64,000 bases of DNA, taken from Vibrio sinus. GTDB taxonomy: Bacteria > Pseudomonadota > Gammaproteobacteria > Enterobacterales > Vibrionaceae. Both the position numbers and the translations under genes were made by a program. Shown piece by piece: positions 44,094-53,261 of the stretch (the stretch's first letter is position 1; every line of letters begins with the position of its first letter). The notes beneath the pieces were generated by a model, which worked only from the letters and a program-made list of their open reading frames with translations, was not told where the DNA came from and searched no databases. Location of the stretch: the NCBI RefSeq assembly GCF_023634645.1, contig NZ_JAMKMR010000005.1:124001-188000 (forward strand). The letters are read 5' to 3'.

Positions 44094-45482
44094 ATGAGTA
44101 AAAAATGGCATTTTATCAGAAAGATTAAGAATAAAGGCTTAGTAGCCATTGCATCCATTGTCGCCATGCCTTTTATGGTTTTAGTGACAGGTATGGCTAT
44201 CGATGCTGGAAGAGCCTATCTAGTTCAAGCCAAGCTATTTGCTGCCGTCGATGCAGCAGGCATAGCGGCTGCTAGAGCGGTGGCAGACAGTGAAGCGGCT
44301 GCGGTTACCGCGGCCGCAAAGTACTTTAATGCAAATATTCCTGAAGGGTTTCATAAAAGCGTATCGACATTGGACGATGTGGGGTTTACCAATGATTCTG
44401 ATGGCAATATTTCTATTGATATTAACGCCTCTTCTACGATGTCTAATACATTTTTGAGCTTGGTTGGATTCAGTTCTTTTGACGTGAGCGCGCAAGCACA
44501 AGTGATTAGAAGGCCAGTTGATCTAGTCTTAGTCGTAGATAATACAACTTCTTTAAGGCTTGGTGCCATCGGAGATGTAACGGATGATGTTGTATTGAGA
44601 TCGAAAGAGTTCATTAGCAAATTTCATGAAAGTTTTGACAGGATTTCTTTAGTTAAATACGCCTTTGGTGCTGAGGTCCCCGTCGCTTTTACTGTTCCTC
44701 GAGGGCATGATAGAGCGTTGATTACAAATGAAATTGATGCGTTTGAGTTTGGTGACTTAAGTAATTTACAGTTTACCAATGCTTCAGAAGGGCTATATAT
44801 GGCGTTAGAGCAAATTCGGAATGTGACCAACCCAGCCAATCTCAAAGTGATTGTTTTCTTTACAGATGGTGCACCGAATACATTTGCGTCTAATTTTGAG
44901 TTTACCGATTCTAATTCTTACACAGGCTCTATTCGTTCAAGTGATGGCTCCAGCGGCACCCCTCGTGGCTTATGGGAACATGATACGGTTGCTACCCAGC
45001 TATCTGGCAGTGGGTACCAAGGTAGTAATATTGACGACAACTTGGTAGAGCTACCGGATTACTACACCCCGCACGATACTGCGGCAACGGAATTTGATGT
45101 ACTCAACCCGTTCCACCCGACCAGGCCAGTTGAACAGTACAACCGTTTTACTCATTCTGCTAACGACCTATACATAAGGGTCAATCGAGTGGCTCGCAAC
45201 TTGGTTGAAGATATGGCAGAAGCAGCAAGAAATGAGAATATTTTTGTCTTTACTCTAGGGTTAGGCTCTGCACTTACTGCAGCTTCCGGCCCAGATAATG
45301 AGGAAGGACAGGACTTGTTAATGAGAATGGCAAACGATCCGGCCATGTTAGACGATCCAGATCTTGCTGGTGATTTTCAAGCAGGACAATTGCAAGGGGT
45401 GTATTGCCATGCAATTGATGAAGACGCGTTAGGCCCATGTTTTGATGAAATGCTGGATGTGATAATTCGATTAACGCTATAA
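44094..45482 (+). CDS. TadG-like protein with von Willebrand A domain
   Basis: This 462-residue protein has a basic tail and an N-terminal hydrophobic helix (GLVAIASIVAMPFMVLVTGMAIDAGRAYL) typical of TadG, an Ala-rich periplasmic region, then a VWA domain from about 145. The metal site reads DNTTS (DxTxS form) and FFTDGAPN. A long insert rich in Ser, Asp and Gly lies inside the VWA domain. I prefer ATG 44094, which has AAGGG 8 nt ahead; ATG 44079, overlapping the previous stop, is also possible. It ends 9 bp from a convergent gene. Confidence 0.85.
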   Translation: MSKKWHFIRKIKNKGLVAIASIVAMPFMVLVTGMAIDAGRAYLVQAKLFAAVDAAGIAAARAVADSEAAAVTAAAKYFNANIPEGFHKSVSTLDDVGFTNDSDGNISIDINASSTMSNTFLSLVGFSSFDVSAQAQVIRRPVDLVLVVDNTTSLRLGAIGDVTDDVVLRSKEFISKFHESFDRISLVKYAFGAEVPVAFTVPRGHDRALITNEIDAFEFGDLSNLQFTNASEGLYMALEQIRNVTNPANLKVIVFFTDGAPNTFASNFEFTDSNSYTGSIRSSDGSSGTPRGLWEHDTVATQLSGSGYQGSNIDDNLVELPDYYTPHDTAATEFDVLNPFHPTRPVEQYNRFTHSANDLYIRVNRVARNLVEDMAEAARNENIFVFTLGLGSALTAASGPDNEEGQDLLMRMANDPAMLDDPDLAGDFQAGQLQGVYCHAIDEDALGPCFDEMLDVIIRLTL

Positions 45483-45491
45483 GTCTGCAGG

Positions 45492-46313
45492 TTAGTCGTT
45501 CATTTTATCATTCAAATATTGTAGGTAAAATTCCGCTAGGGTTTGGTTGTCCAAGATCCGTTCTAACAACTCGCTTATCACTTGGTTGTACAAATTTAGT
45601 GGTTGTTCAGCACATGTGCTAAAGGCATGGAAGACTCGTCTTGATTCTTGAGGGAGGGGAATGATTTTTACCTTATCCAATATGTCCATCTGCTTTGCCA
45701 TATAAACTAAAGACTCTCGATTACTACTGGCCACACCGGTTAATCTTCCTCGAATAAACATACCTATATTGGCTCGATAGAAGTCCACTTGTGGAGTAAG
45801 GACGAGCTTAATTCTAGGATGATTCCAGAATGGTTTGATGGCGGAAGCTGGTAACCCCGAGGTCCAGCCTATCACCAGATCATACAAATCTTCTGAGCCA
45901 CGAATCTCATTGACCGGAAAGTCTTTGTCTACCAACAGAGAGGGTACTGCAATGTGAAAAGGGTGGGTGGGAAAGCGCATTCTTTTGGCTCTATCCTCGG
46001 ACCATCCTTTTAAGAGAAATAAATCAATTTTGCAATCAGTAATACTTCGCTCAGACCGCTTATTCGTCATTTTTTGCCAGACTATCTTCGCGTTCATAGG
46101 TTCTGCAACATATTGATTTAAAAAGGTAATTAGTGGGCCATAGGGCTTGTCTTCTTGCGCTGAATAGAAAACGTGTGGCGGATAAACAAAATAGCCGACT
46201 TTTAGATCCAGTGGTTCCTGGCTGTTAGTGCTAAACGAAATCAAAAAAGAAAAGGCGATAGCAAATGCTCTGGAGGGAGTAATAAACATTCGTCGAGCGA
46301 TAAGCTTTTTCAA
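45492..46313 (-). CDS. Periplasmic solute-binding protein, family 3-like (orphan)
   Basis: This 274-residue protein has the family pattern LKVGYFVYPPHVFYSAQEDKPYGPLITFLNQYV, then FRANIGMF-type lobe 2 sequence (RANIGMFIRGRLTGVASSNRESLVYMAKQMDIL). The signal peptide is best read from MFITPSRAFAIAFSFLISFSTNSQ. The start is uncertain: TTG 46313 has AGG 8 nt upstream; ATG 46289 begins the signal peptide but lacks a site; longer starts to 46415 are possible. No transporter genes are adjacent, and it is upstream of no ABC operon. It converges with the TadG-like gene. Confidence 0.75.
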   Translation of the reverse strand: MKKLIARRMFITPSRAFAIAFSFLISFSTNSQEPLDLKVGYFVYPPHVFYSAQEDKPYGPLITFLNQYVAEPMNAKIVWQKMTNKRSERSITDCKIDLFLLKGWSEDRAKRMRFPTHPFHIAVPSLLVDKDFPVNEIRGSEDLYDLVIGWTSGLPASAIKPFWNHPRIKLVLTPQVDFYRANIGMFIRGRLTGVASSNRESLVYMAKQMDILDKVKIIPLPQESRRVFHAFSTCAEQPLNLYNQVISELLERILDNQTLAEFYLQYLNDKMND

Positions 46314-46481
46314 GGTGTATATCCTTTTCACATTAGAGGGTGCCCATCTGCATAATATTCGTTTATGAACTGAAGTTACTATTAGTAACACCGGTTGTAA
46401 CCTTGGTGTAAACAAACGCTCTTAATTATAGTTATGAATCTATCACTGTGATACTTCTTGAGGCTCGTCAATCGATGTGCA

Positions 46482-46525
46482 AGACTTCGATGCTAGACGT
46501 ACATCTCTTCCTAGCATTGAAGTCT
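46482..46525. repeat. 15-bp stem-loop between solute-binding and chemoreceptor genes
   Basis: AGACTTCGATGCTAG (46482-46496) pairs with CTAGCATTGAAGTCT (46511-46525) with one G-U and a 14-nt loop. There is no T-run on the minus strand, so it may be a terminator of the chemoreceptor gene, an mRNA-stabilising stem or part of a dispersed repeat. Confidence 0.5.
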
Positions 46526-46567
46526 GTTTATTCCGTTGAAACTCATATTTTGAGGTGGCTTGGTATT

Positions 46568-48565
46568 CTACCCCAAGGTAAATTGTCGTAGTTGATTATT
46601 GACCAGATCGACTTCTTTGCGGTAATTGTCCACAACGTCGTTCATATTCCTTGCAAGCTGGCCTGTATTGTCTGCGATGCCTGTCAGAACGTCCACATCT
46701 TCATTGACCATCTCGCTGGCTTTGGACTGCTCGACCGTTGCGTTAGTAATGCTGGTAATATGTTGGTTGACGATTTCAATTAACTCTTCTAATTCGCCAA
46801 CACTGGTATTGACTTCCTGCACGGAGTGGAAAGTAGAATCCGTCGCTTCACGACTTTTAGTCATATTCTCCGCCGCGGTTTGGGTGTTGTTGGTGATACT
46901 GGCTAATAGCTGCGAAATGTGTTCAGTAGACTCTTTACTACGCTGAGCAAGATCGCGTACTTCAGATGATACAACAGCAAACCCTCGGCCATGTTCGCCA
47001 GCGCGAGCCGATTCAATGGCGGCGTTCAATGCCAGTAGATTAGTTTGTTCGGAAATGGCGCTAATTGAATCGACGATTTTGGTGATGCTTATTGCATCTT
47101 GCTCTAGCTCGAGCATGCATTCTTGGGTCTGCTGTATCTGGTTTACTAGACCTTCGACAACGGAGTAGGAGTGACGACTTTGCTGTTGGCATGTTACAAC
47201 TTTTTCGATCATTTTGCCGGTTTCTTCCATCGCTCGGTCAGAAGAAGAAGCAATTTCAACGCTCGATTGGGACAATTCTGTCATCGCTGCGGCAATATTA
47301 CTACACTTGTCGCTGGTCGCCTGACTACTAGCGGTTAAATCATCGGCACTGGAAACAATTTGCTCTAATCTTTCATTACTTTGCAAGTTAGTCTCGTTGA
47401 CGCTCGCTAACACCGTTTTAATACTGCCCGTCAGTCCATTAAGACTCGATGAAATCCTTGATAACTCATCTGAACCAGCCGTTGGCAATTTGACGCTCAA
47501 ATCTTTACTTTCAGAAATGTCGGCCAAGTTTTTGGTGAGTGAATTTACACGCCCTTTTAAACTGTTGGTAAAGATAAGAATCCCACCTACAAGGATTGCC
47601 GTGATAGCAATGATTGAAGCGATAACAATACTGGCTTCCCATTCTGCGGTTTGAATTTGATTCTCTGCAAGCAAGATGGCTTGAGATTGGAGCTCGTTAC
47701 GTACCGCATTGATTTGGCCGATTTGAGCGGTGGCAGCAGCGAACCATTCACCAGGTGATGGGCCTTTTAGCTGAGCTAGATTGTTTTTTTGATCAAGAAA
47801 GGTTTGCTCAGTCCTTACCACATTTTGCCATGTGCTTGAGCGCTGATCGGCTTCAAGCTGAGTCACAAAGCGCTGTGGCATGGAAAGTTTCGCGGTTCGT
47901 TCGGCGTAGCGGCCCGATTGAATATAGTTTTGGATCAATGTGTATTGACCTAGGTTAGAGCTTTTTTTCGCAAATGCTCCGTTTAATGCGCCGCGAACTT
48001 GGCCTGCTCGCTCTTTCATTTCCATAACAGCAATGAGCGCTTTACTTAATTTGGACGCCTCTGTATTCGTGACGAAGGTCGTGATAAGCGATGTGTTATT
48101 AATAATGAGTTGGTTGATATTGGAATAATATTTGAACGGTGATGTGGTCGGTTTTAAGGTATTGACTTGCTGGCGGATGTTATTAAGTATTGCCAGCTCA
48201 CTTAATACACCTGAGCGGATGTCTTCTATCCACTTGCTAGGTAAGTATTGAGGAGTAAACGCTTTTAATGCGTGGATGTTGTTATCAGTGATTTTTCTTT
48301 GTTTCGCTAATGCTTCGACTTGGCTGCCTTGGCCGCCGCTCCCCAGCACCCCCGCAGTGAGTCCCCTTTCCACGGCTAAGTTGTGGGCAACGTTATCGTA
48401 TAAAATGATCAGGTCTACCGCTTCTTTCTCAGCTTTTGCGCTATTGGCTGCTGCACGTTGTTGAGATATCACTTCAATCGACATCATCAAGGAGATCACG
48501 ATGGGTAATCCCGCGAGTATCAACACCAATTTATGAAGTGAAAATTTTTGGACTATCCTTGACAT
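46568..48565 (-). CDS. Methyl-accepting chemotaxis protein with NIT-type sensor domain
   Basis: This 665-residue chemoreceptor has an N-terminal membrane helix (about 12-32), a periplasmic helical NIT (nitrate/nitrite-sensing-like) domain with [11 protein letters not shown] and [13 protein letters not shown] segments, a second helix at about 312-335, a HAMP domain (about 336-390) and the signalling domain. The conserved hairpin tip is [37 protein letters not shown] at about 510-547. GGAGG precedes the ATG. The ligand is inferred only from the domain type. No other chemotaxis genes are nearby. Confidence 0.93.
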   Translation of the reverse strand: MSRIVQKFSLHKLVLILAGLPIVISLMMSIEVISQQRAAANSAKAEKEAVDLIILYDNVAHNLAVERGLTAGVLGSGGQGSQVEALAKQRKITDNNIHALKAFTPQYLPSKWIEDIRSGVLSELAILNNIRQQVNTLKPTTSPFKYYSNINQLIINNTSLITTFVTNTEASKLSKALIAVMEMKERAGQVRGALNGAFAKKSSNLGQYTLIQNYIQSGRYAERTAKLSMPQRFVTQLEADQRSSTWQNVVRTEQTFLDQKNNLAQLKGPSPGEWFAAATAQIGQINAVRNELQSQAILLAENQIQTAEWEASIVIASIIAITAILVGGILIFTNSLKGRVNSLTKNLADISESKDLSVKLPTAGSDELSRISSSLNGLTGSIKTVLASVNETNLQSNERLEQIVSSADDLTASSQATSDKCSNIAAAMTELSQSSVEIASSSDRAMEETGKMIEKVVTCQQQSRHSYSVVEGLVNQIQQTQECMLELEQDAISITKIVDSISAISEQTNLLALNAAIESARAGEHGRGFAVVSSEVRDLAQRSKESTEHISQLLASITNNTQTAAENMTKSREATDSTFHSVQEVNTSVGELEELIEIVNQHITSITNATVEQSKASEMVNEDVDVLTGIADNTGQLARNMNDVVDNYRKEVDLVNNQLRQFTLG

Positions 48566-48741
48566 TGCAGCCTCCAGCCGGAACCGAAAAAATAGATTAG
48601 ATCAATACGCTCTAATAATACTCTCCTTTAACGGCAGCATATTTTCCGCCTAGAAATATAATTGCATAACTGTGCGAATAGACTCATTTTATTGAGATTT
48701 ATTGCATTAATTTTCTCAATACTATGGTTATGTGCCCATTG

Positions 48742-50217
48742 CTATGCCACGAATAAGAAGAAAAGCGTCGTGGCACCAACAGCAATAACGACGTAGGGCA
48801 GTTGGGTAATAGCATGTTGCATGGGACTGCAACCGGAGCCTTGTGCAGAGATCACAGTGGAGTCACTAAAGAAACATGAATGGCTGCCAGCTGCAGACGC
48901 CGAAAGTAGCGCTCCGATAGTAATGTGGACAGGGATATTTAGGTGTGCAGCTAAAGGGAAGACAATTGGCATTGCAACCGCAAAGACTCCCCAAGAAGAG
49001 GCGGTGGCAAAGACCAGCCCTCCTGTTACCAGAAAAATCACGGCGGGAAAAAGTTGAGCAGAAAGGAGAGGGCCTACTGTTTCGATGACATATTGGGTAA
49101 TACCTAGAGCGTCGTTCACATGCTTGAGCATAAAACCACCAATGACGGTTGCTAGGGGGAGGAGCATAACTTTGATGCCGTCATATACTGCGTCGAACAT
49201 TTCGTTCATTGTGATGAGTTTTTGTAAACCATAAAAACAGATAGTAAATGCGATGGCGACGAACACGCCAGCCAGTAAGTCAATACCAAAGTACCAACTG
49301 GCTAAAACGAGTATTGCCATGGGCAACAAAAAATTAATCAGTCCAATTGTTGGGTTCGAGTGAGGTTTGATATCCGCTCCAAAGTCGATATCTTGAACCC
49401 CATCTGGCTTGGTTTTGCCTGAGCGTGCTCGCTTTTCCGCGGCTTTCATTGCACCTAAATCTGGTATCTTTTCAGTTGCAACCAAAAAAACCACGACCAA
49501 CGTGACCCAACCGTAGGCCATATATGGGATCGAGTCGATATAAACGTGAATACCTTGGCCTGCCACCGCGATACCATTAGCTTCAAGGAGTGAGGCAAAA
49601 AACACTGCCCAAGTTGATATAGGAATGATGATACAGATTGGTGCAGCAGTTGAATCGACCATGTAAGCCAATTTTTCGCGTGAAATTTTGTAGTTATCGG
49701 TGACCTTTTTCATTGAAGATGAGATGGCGATAGCGTTCAAGTAATCGTCGATGAAAATCACGATGCCCAATACGAACGTCATCAACAAAGATTGTTTTCG
49801 GCTTTTTATTTTCGTGACCAATATGTTGCTGAAGCTAAGGATGCTGCCGCCTTTTTCTAGAATCGCGATAAGTCCGCCCATTAACCCGCACACTAAGATA
49901 ATCCAGGCTATTGTGTCATTTACCATCACTTCTAAGGATATATTGACTACCTGTTTTACCGCGTTCTCCGGGTTTAGCATCAGCGCGCCAGCAATCGTGC
50001 CACAGAAAAGCGCTTCGACCGTTCTGTGTGTTGTGAGCGCAAAAATTAATACCAGAGTGGTGGGTAATAGGCTTAACCAGCCATAGTCTTGCCCTTTTGG
50101 ATGAGTTAATCCGATATAGGTAAACAAACCCAATGTAAATAAGACGGTTAGCGAGAGCATTGTATGCTTATTGAAATACCTTACGGGATTGTGGATCACG
50201 GAACTTGGATTTGTCAT
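48742..50217 (-). CDS. NhaC-type Na+/H+ antiporter family transporter in the puu locus
   Basis: This 491-residue inner-membrane protein has about 12 hydrophobic spans. It has the NhaC family features FIDDYLNAIAISSSMKKVTD, DSTAAPICIIIPISTW and GSHSCFFSDSTVISAQGSGC. I chose ATG 50217, with AAGG upstream; longer starts would overlap puuA. It follows puuA by 28 bp on the same strand. No PuuP-type putrescine permease is in the window, so this transporter may bring in putrescine or agmatine, or exchange a product. That substrate is inferred from context only. Confidence 0.85.
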   Translation of the reverse strand: MTNPSSVIHNPVRYFNKHTMLSLTVLFTLGLFTYIGLTHPKGQDYGWLSLLPTTLVLIFALTTHRTVEALFCGTIAGALMLNPENAVKQVVNISLEVMVNDTIAWIILVCGLMGGLIAILEKGGSILSFSNILVTKIKSRKQSLLMTFVLGIVIFIDDYLNAIAISSSMKKVTDNYKISREKLAYMVDSTAAPICIIIPISTWAVFFASLLEANGIAVAGQGIHVYIDSIPYMAYGWVTLVVVFLVATEKIPDLGAMKAAEKRARSGKTKPDGVQDIDFGADIKPHSNPTIGLINFLLPMAILVLASWYFGIDLLAGVFVAIAFTICFYGLQKLITMNEMFDAVYDGIKVMLLPLATVIGGFMLKHVNDALGITQYVIETVGPLLSAQLFPAVIFLVTGGLVFATASSWGVFAVAMPIVFPLAAHLNIPVHITIGALLSASAAGSHSCFFSDSTVISAQGSGCSPMQHAITQLPYVVIAVGATTLFFLFVA

Positions 50218-50245
50218 GGCCGTTTTACCTTGTTTTCTGCTGGGT

Positions 50246-51589
50246 TTACGCGGAGTGGAGCATCCAATCAATTTCTAGTGGTGTAATGAAGCGCTCAAAG
50301 TCCGCAAGCTCGGCTTTTTTGCACGCGAGAAACAACTTAATAAACTCGTGAGGGAACATTTCTGTTAACTCGCCCGCTTCCAATTGCGCTAGAGCTTCAT
50401 GCATTCTAGTAGGTAGACATTGTGCTTGTTCATTTAGAGGTGTAGGGCATTGCTCTGCGAGATATTTGTAACTGGTGAGTACGCTATTTAGGACCGTCGC
50501 CACCAGCAGGTAAGGGTTTACATCCGCTCCCGCGATTCGGTGCTCTATGCGTCGATTTTTGCCATCGCTAAGAGGAACCCGCAGCGCCACGCCGCGGTGG
50601 TTCTCCGCCCAATTTGCCACAGTGGGTACGTAGCTACCGGGAGTGAAGCGACGATACGAATTAACGTTTGGACAAAGTAATGCGATAGCGCTGTTCGCTT
50701 GAGCTAGTATGGCAGAAATGGTTTGATAAAACAGACTAGTATTGGTGCCATCAGTCTGTGCGAACAAATTATTGTCTTGCTCATCGACCAAGCTCAAGTG
50801 TACATGTTGCCCGCTGCCTGCTTGATGACTAAATGGTTTGGCCATGAATGTGGCATCAAAGCCATGCTTCCTTGCGATTTGTTTAATGAGTCGCTTTGCC
50901 AATATGATGTCATCGCATGCTTTTAGAACATTTTTTGAGTGATTGAAGTTTAGTTCAAACTGACCCGGTGCGGATTCTGATAAAGCGCCAGACGTATTTA
51001 GCCCTTGTTGCTGAGCAAGCGTATTAAGGTCGTGCAAAAAATCAGAATAATCATCAAGGCCATCTAAATGGTAGACCTCAGTGTCTTTTTCTCTTTGATT
51101 CTTGGCTGGATTTATTGCTGTTTGAAGTTCTCCATTGGGGTCACGATTTCGGTCAAGCAAATAAAACTCAAGCTCTAACGCGATCACCGGATACTGCGCT
51201 TTTTGATGTAAGGCATCAAGCATATTCTCGACGATGGTCCGCGGACATAAGGGATGTGAAATTGCTGCATTGTCTTCTGTCATGGTAAGCAGAACCTGGC
51301 CTACTTTGGGGTTGGCAGAACATACAAGAGTGCCAGAAATTGGAAAACAAAAATGATCGGGCTCGCCCAGAGCTTCTCCAAGCCCGGCAGCTTCAACGAC
51401 GTTGCCTTTTGTATCGAGGGAGATAGTCGACAGAGGTAACGCAATTCCTTTTACTAGCTTATCTAATGAGGAAGCCGGAACTCTTTTTCCTCTTGGGGTT
51501 GCATTGATATCGGGAAAGATCAGATCGATGTATTCTATTTCTGGCCACTGTTGTTTAAACGCTTCAACTTCTTGTAAGAATGAGTCCAT
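50246..51589 (-). CDS. puuA: Gamma-glutamylputrescine synthetase (glutamine synthetase family)
   Basis: This 447-residue ATP-dependent ligase joins glutamate and putrescine as the first step of the Puu pathway. Glutamine synthetase motifs are clear: ALELEFYL, ESAPGQFELNF, MAKPFSHQAGSGQHVHLSL, GVALRVPLSDGKNRRIEHRIAGADVNPYL. The context with puuD, puuR, puuC and puuB assigns it to PuuA and not GlnA. ATG 51589 has AAAGGAGAG directly before it; a longer frame to 51646 lacks this. It is divergent from puuD. Confidence 0.94.
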   Translation of the reverse strand: MDSFLQEVEAFKQQWPEIEYIDLIFPDINATPRGKRVPASSLDKLVKGIALPLSTISLDTKGNVVEAAGLGEALGEPDHFCFPISGTLVCSANPKVGQVLLTMTEDNAAISHPLCPRTIVENMLDALHQKAQYPVIALELEFYLLDRNRDPNGELQTAINPAKNQREKDTEVYHLDGLDDYSDFLHDLNTLAQQQGLNTSGALSESAPGQFELNFNHSKNVLKACDDIILAKRLIKQIARKHGFDATFMAKPFSHQAGSGQHVHLSLVDEQDNNLFAQTDGTNTSLFYQTISAILAQANSAIALLCPNVNSYRRFTPGSYVPTVANWAENHRGVALRVPLSDGKNRRIEHRIAGADVNPYLLVATVLNSVLTSYKYLAEQCPTPLNEQAQCLPTRMHEALAQLEAGELTEMFPHEFIKLFLACKKAELADFERFITPLEIDWMLHSA

Positions 51590-51885
51590 CTGTCTCTCCT
51601 TTAATGAGTGCAACCCAACCAGTTTGCATGAACTGAAGCCATGCAAAAACCTTGGTCAAGTAGTTAGTTGTGATACGAATTCTTTGTTCAATAAATCGAA
51701 CAGCAACAATAACCAATTGTTAACATTTGATTGCAAGGTGAACAATATAAAAACCAAAAATAGGTCAAAGTAAGAGTTTATATGCGGTTTAAATCACAAA
51801 AATGCTAATTTTGAAACTTTTGTGTTGAAAATATTTAACATGAATTGTAGTGTTTTTGTTAAATAAAAAGCGCGAGGTGACCATC
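51590..51885. promoter_or_regulatory. Divergent puuA/puuD control region
   Basis: This 296-bp AT-rich region has inverted repeats: TATTTAACA (51832-51840) with TGTTAAATA (51857-51865), and the palindrome TGTTAACA (51719-51726). These share a TGTTAA/TTAACA half-site and are candidates for PuuR operators. They do not exactly match the published E. coli PuuR site that I recall. GAGGTGA precedes puuD. Confidence 0.5.
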
Positions 51886-52635
51886 ATGAAGCGAGTATTT
51901 CCGCCAGTAATTGGACTTGTTACTTGCTCGAAACAGGTCAAACGGTATGCGGTGCAAGTGGCAAATGAGTGGTATATCGACGTGGTAAAACGTTTCGGTG
52001 GCTTACCCATTTTGTTGCCTAGTTCAGTTGGGAGCGTTCAGATCAGAGAACTGCTTAGGCTGTGTGACGGGATACTTTTTCCGGGAAGTCATTCAAATAT
52101 TGAACCTAGGCGTTATGGAGCGAACCACCATGAACCCTATTTGGACAAAATCAGAGACGATGTTGCGATTGATCTCATTCGTGCTGCTATCGATACCGAC
52201 AAGCCATGCCTCGGTATATGCCGCGGATTTCAAGAAATGAACGTGGCTTTGGGCGGCACACTTAATCCGTTTTTGCTTCAAACAGGGTACGAGGGGCATG
52301 GAGAAGCTGATTCAAATGATTTTAGTGAAGTGTATGCACCGTCTCACTCGGTATGGGTTGAGAAACAAGGCTTATTTTCACAGTGGTTGGAAGACACGAA
52401 CTTGGATTCGACAAGGATAGAAGTGAATTCACTGCATGATCAGGGTATCGAACGGTTAGCACCTGGTTTATTGGTGGAAGCCAAAGCATCAGATGGATTG
52501 GTCGAGGCGTTTAGTTTGCCTGATCAAAAATATTTCATTGGTGTGCAGTGGCACCCAGAATGGAACGCCATTCACAATTCATTCTCTCAACTTCTATTTA
52601 GACATTTTATGATGGCGGCTTCTAACCAAGAGTAA
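51886..52635 (+). CDS. puuD: Gamma-glutamyl-GABA hydrolase
   Basis: This 249-residue class I glutamine amidotransferase-like hydrolase releases GABA and glutamate from gamma-glutamyl-GABA. The catalytic Cys112 is in PCLGICRGFQEMNVALGG and the His is in GVQWHPEW. ATG 51886 has GAGGTGA ahead. It is the first gene of the rightward operon, followed by puuR after 10 bp. Confidence 0.94.
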   Translation: MKRVFPPVIGLVTCSKQVKRYAVQVANEWYIDVVKRFGGLPILLPSSVGSVQIRELLRLCDGILFPGSHSNIEPRRYGANHHEPYLDKIRDDVAIDLIRAAIDTDKPCLGICRGFQEMNVALGGTLNPFLLQTGYEGHGEADSNDFSEVYAPSHSVWVEKQGLFSQWLEDTNLDSTRIEVNSLHDQGIERLAPGLLVEAKASDGLVEAFSLPDQKYFIGVQWHPEWNAIHNSFSQLLFRHFMMAASNQE

Positions 52636-52645
52636 GGCCGTCAGA

Positions 52646-53203
52646 ATGGAAAATGAACAGATTGGCAAAAATATTAGTAAGTTAAGAAAGCAGCAAGGCT
52701 TGTCACAACGGGAGTTAGCAGAGAAAGCTGGCATTACACATAGCGCTATTTCTTCGATAGAGAATGGCAAGGTAAGCCCCTCTGTGAGCTCGTTGCATAA
52801 GATAGTAAATGTGTTTTCTTTGTCGCTATCAGAATTTTTTACTTTAGAGCAGCAAGAAAGTAGAGAAGTACGAGTTGTAGTGAAACCTGAAGAGCTAATC
52901 GAAATCGGTAGCGACTCTGTTTCGATGAAGCTTGTAAGCCGAGGAAAACAATCGCAAGTGATCGGCTTTCTCATCGAGGAATACGCCCCCCGTAGCTCCA
53001 CGGGCAGAGAACAAATTGAGCATGAAGGTGAAGAAGTTGGCACGATTTTACAAGGTACGTTGGAATTAGAATATAACGGAAAAACGTATCAGTTAAAAGC
53101 TGGTGAGTCCTACATTATCGATACCACGTTGCCACATAAATTTACCAATCATAGTGATACACCCTGCAAGCTAATTAGTGCACATACTCCAACATCGTTT
53201 TGA
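52646..53203 (+). CDS. puuR: Puu operon transcriptional repressor
   Basis: This 185-residue regulator has an XRE-type helix-turn-helix (about 9-63: LSQRELAEKAGITHSAISSIENGKVSPSV) and a C-terminal cupin domain (about 105-182: EHEGEEVGTILQGTLELEYNGKTYQLKAGESYIID). PuuR represses puu genes and is released by putrescine. It lies inside the operon it probably controls, so it is autoregulated. Confidence 0.94.
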   Translation: MENEQIGKNISKLRKQQGLSQRELAEKAGITHSAISSIENGKVSPSVSSLHKIVNVFSLSLSEFFTLEQQESREVRVVVKPEELIEIGSDSVSMKLVSRGKQSQVIGFLIEEYAPRSSTGREQIEHEGEEVGTILQGTLELEYNGKTYQLKAGESYIIDTTLPHKFTNHSDTPCKLISAHTPTSF

Positions 53204-53221
53204 TGTTTTGACTTTAACAAG

Positions 53222-53241
53222 GCTCGGCGTGGCTGCCGAGC
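53222..53241 (+). other. GC-rich hairpin between puuR and puuC
   Basis: GCTCGGC (53222-53228) and GCCGAGC (53235-53241) form a 7-bp stem with a 6-nt loop about 20 bases before puuC. There is no T-run, so it is more likely an mRNA-processing or stability element than a terminator. Confidence 0.45.
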
Positions 53242-53261
53242 ATCTAAATCTGGAAAAGACT

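Noticed and set aside
48691..48720. Inverted repeat ATTGAGA-N16-TCTCAAT between the NhaC and chemoreceptor genes
   Set aside because: It is AT-rich with short arms and no U-run, so neither a terminator nor an operator can be supported.
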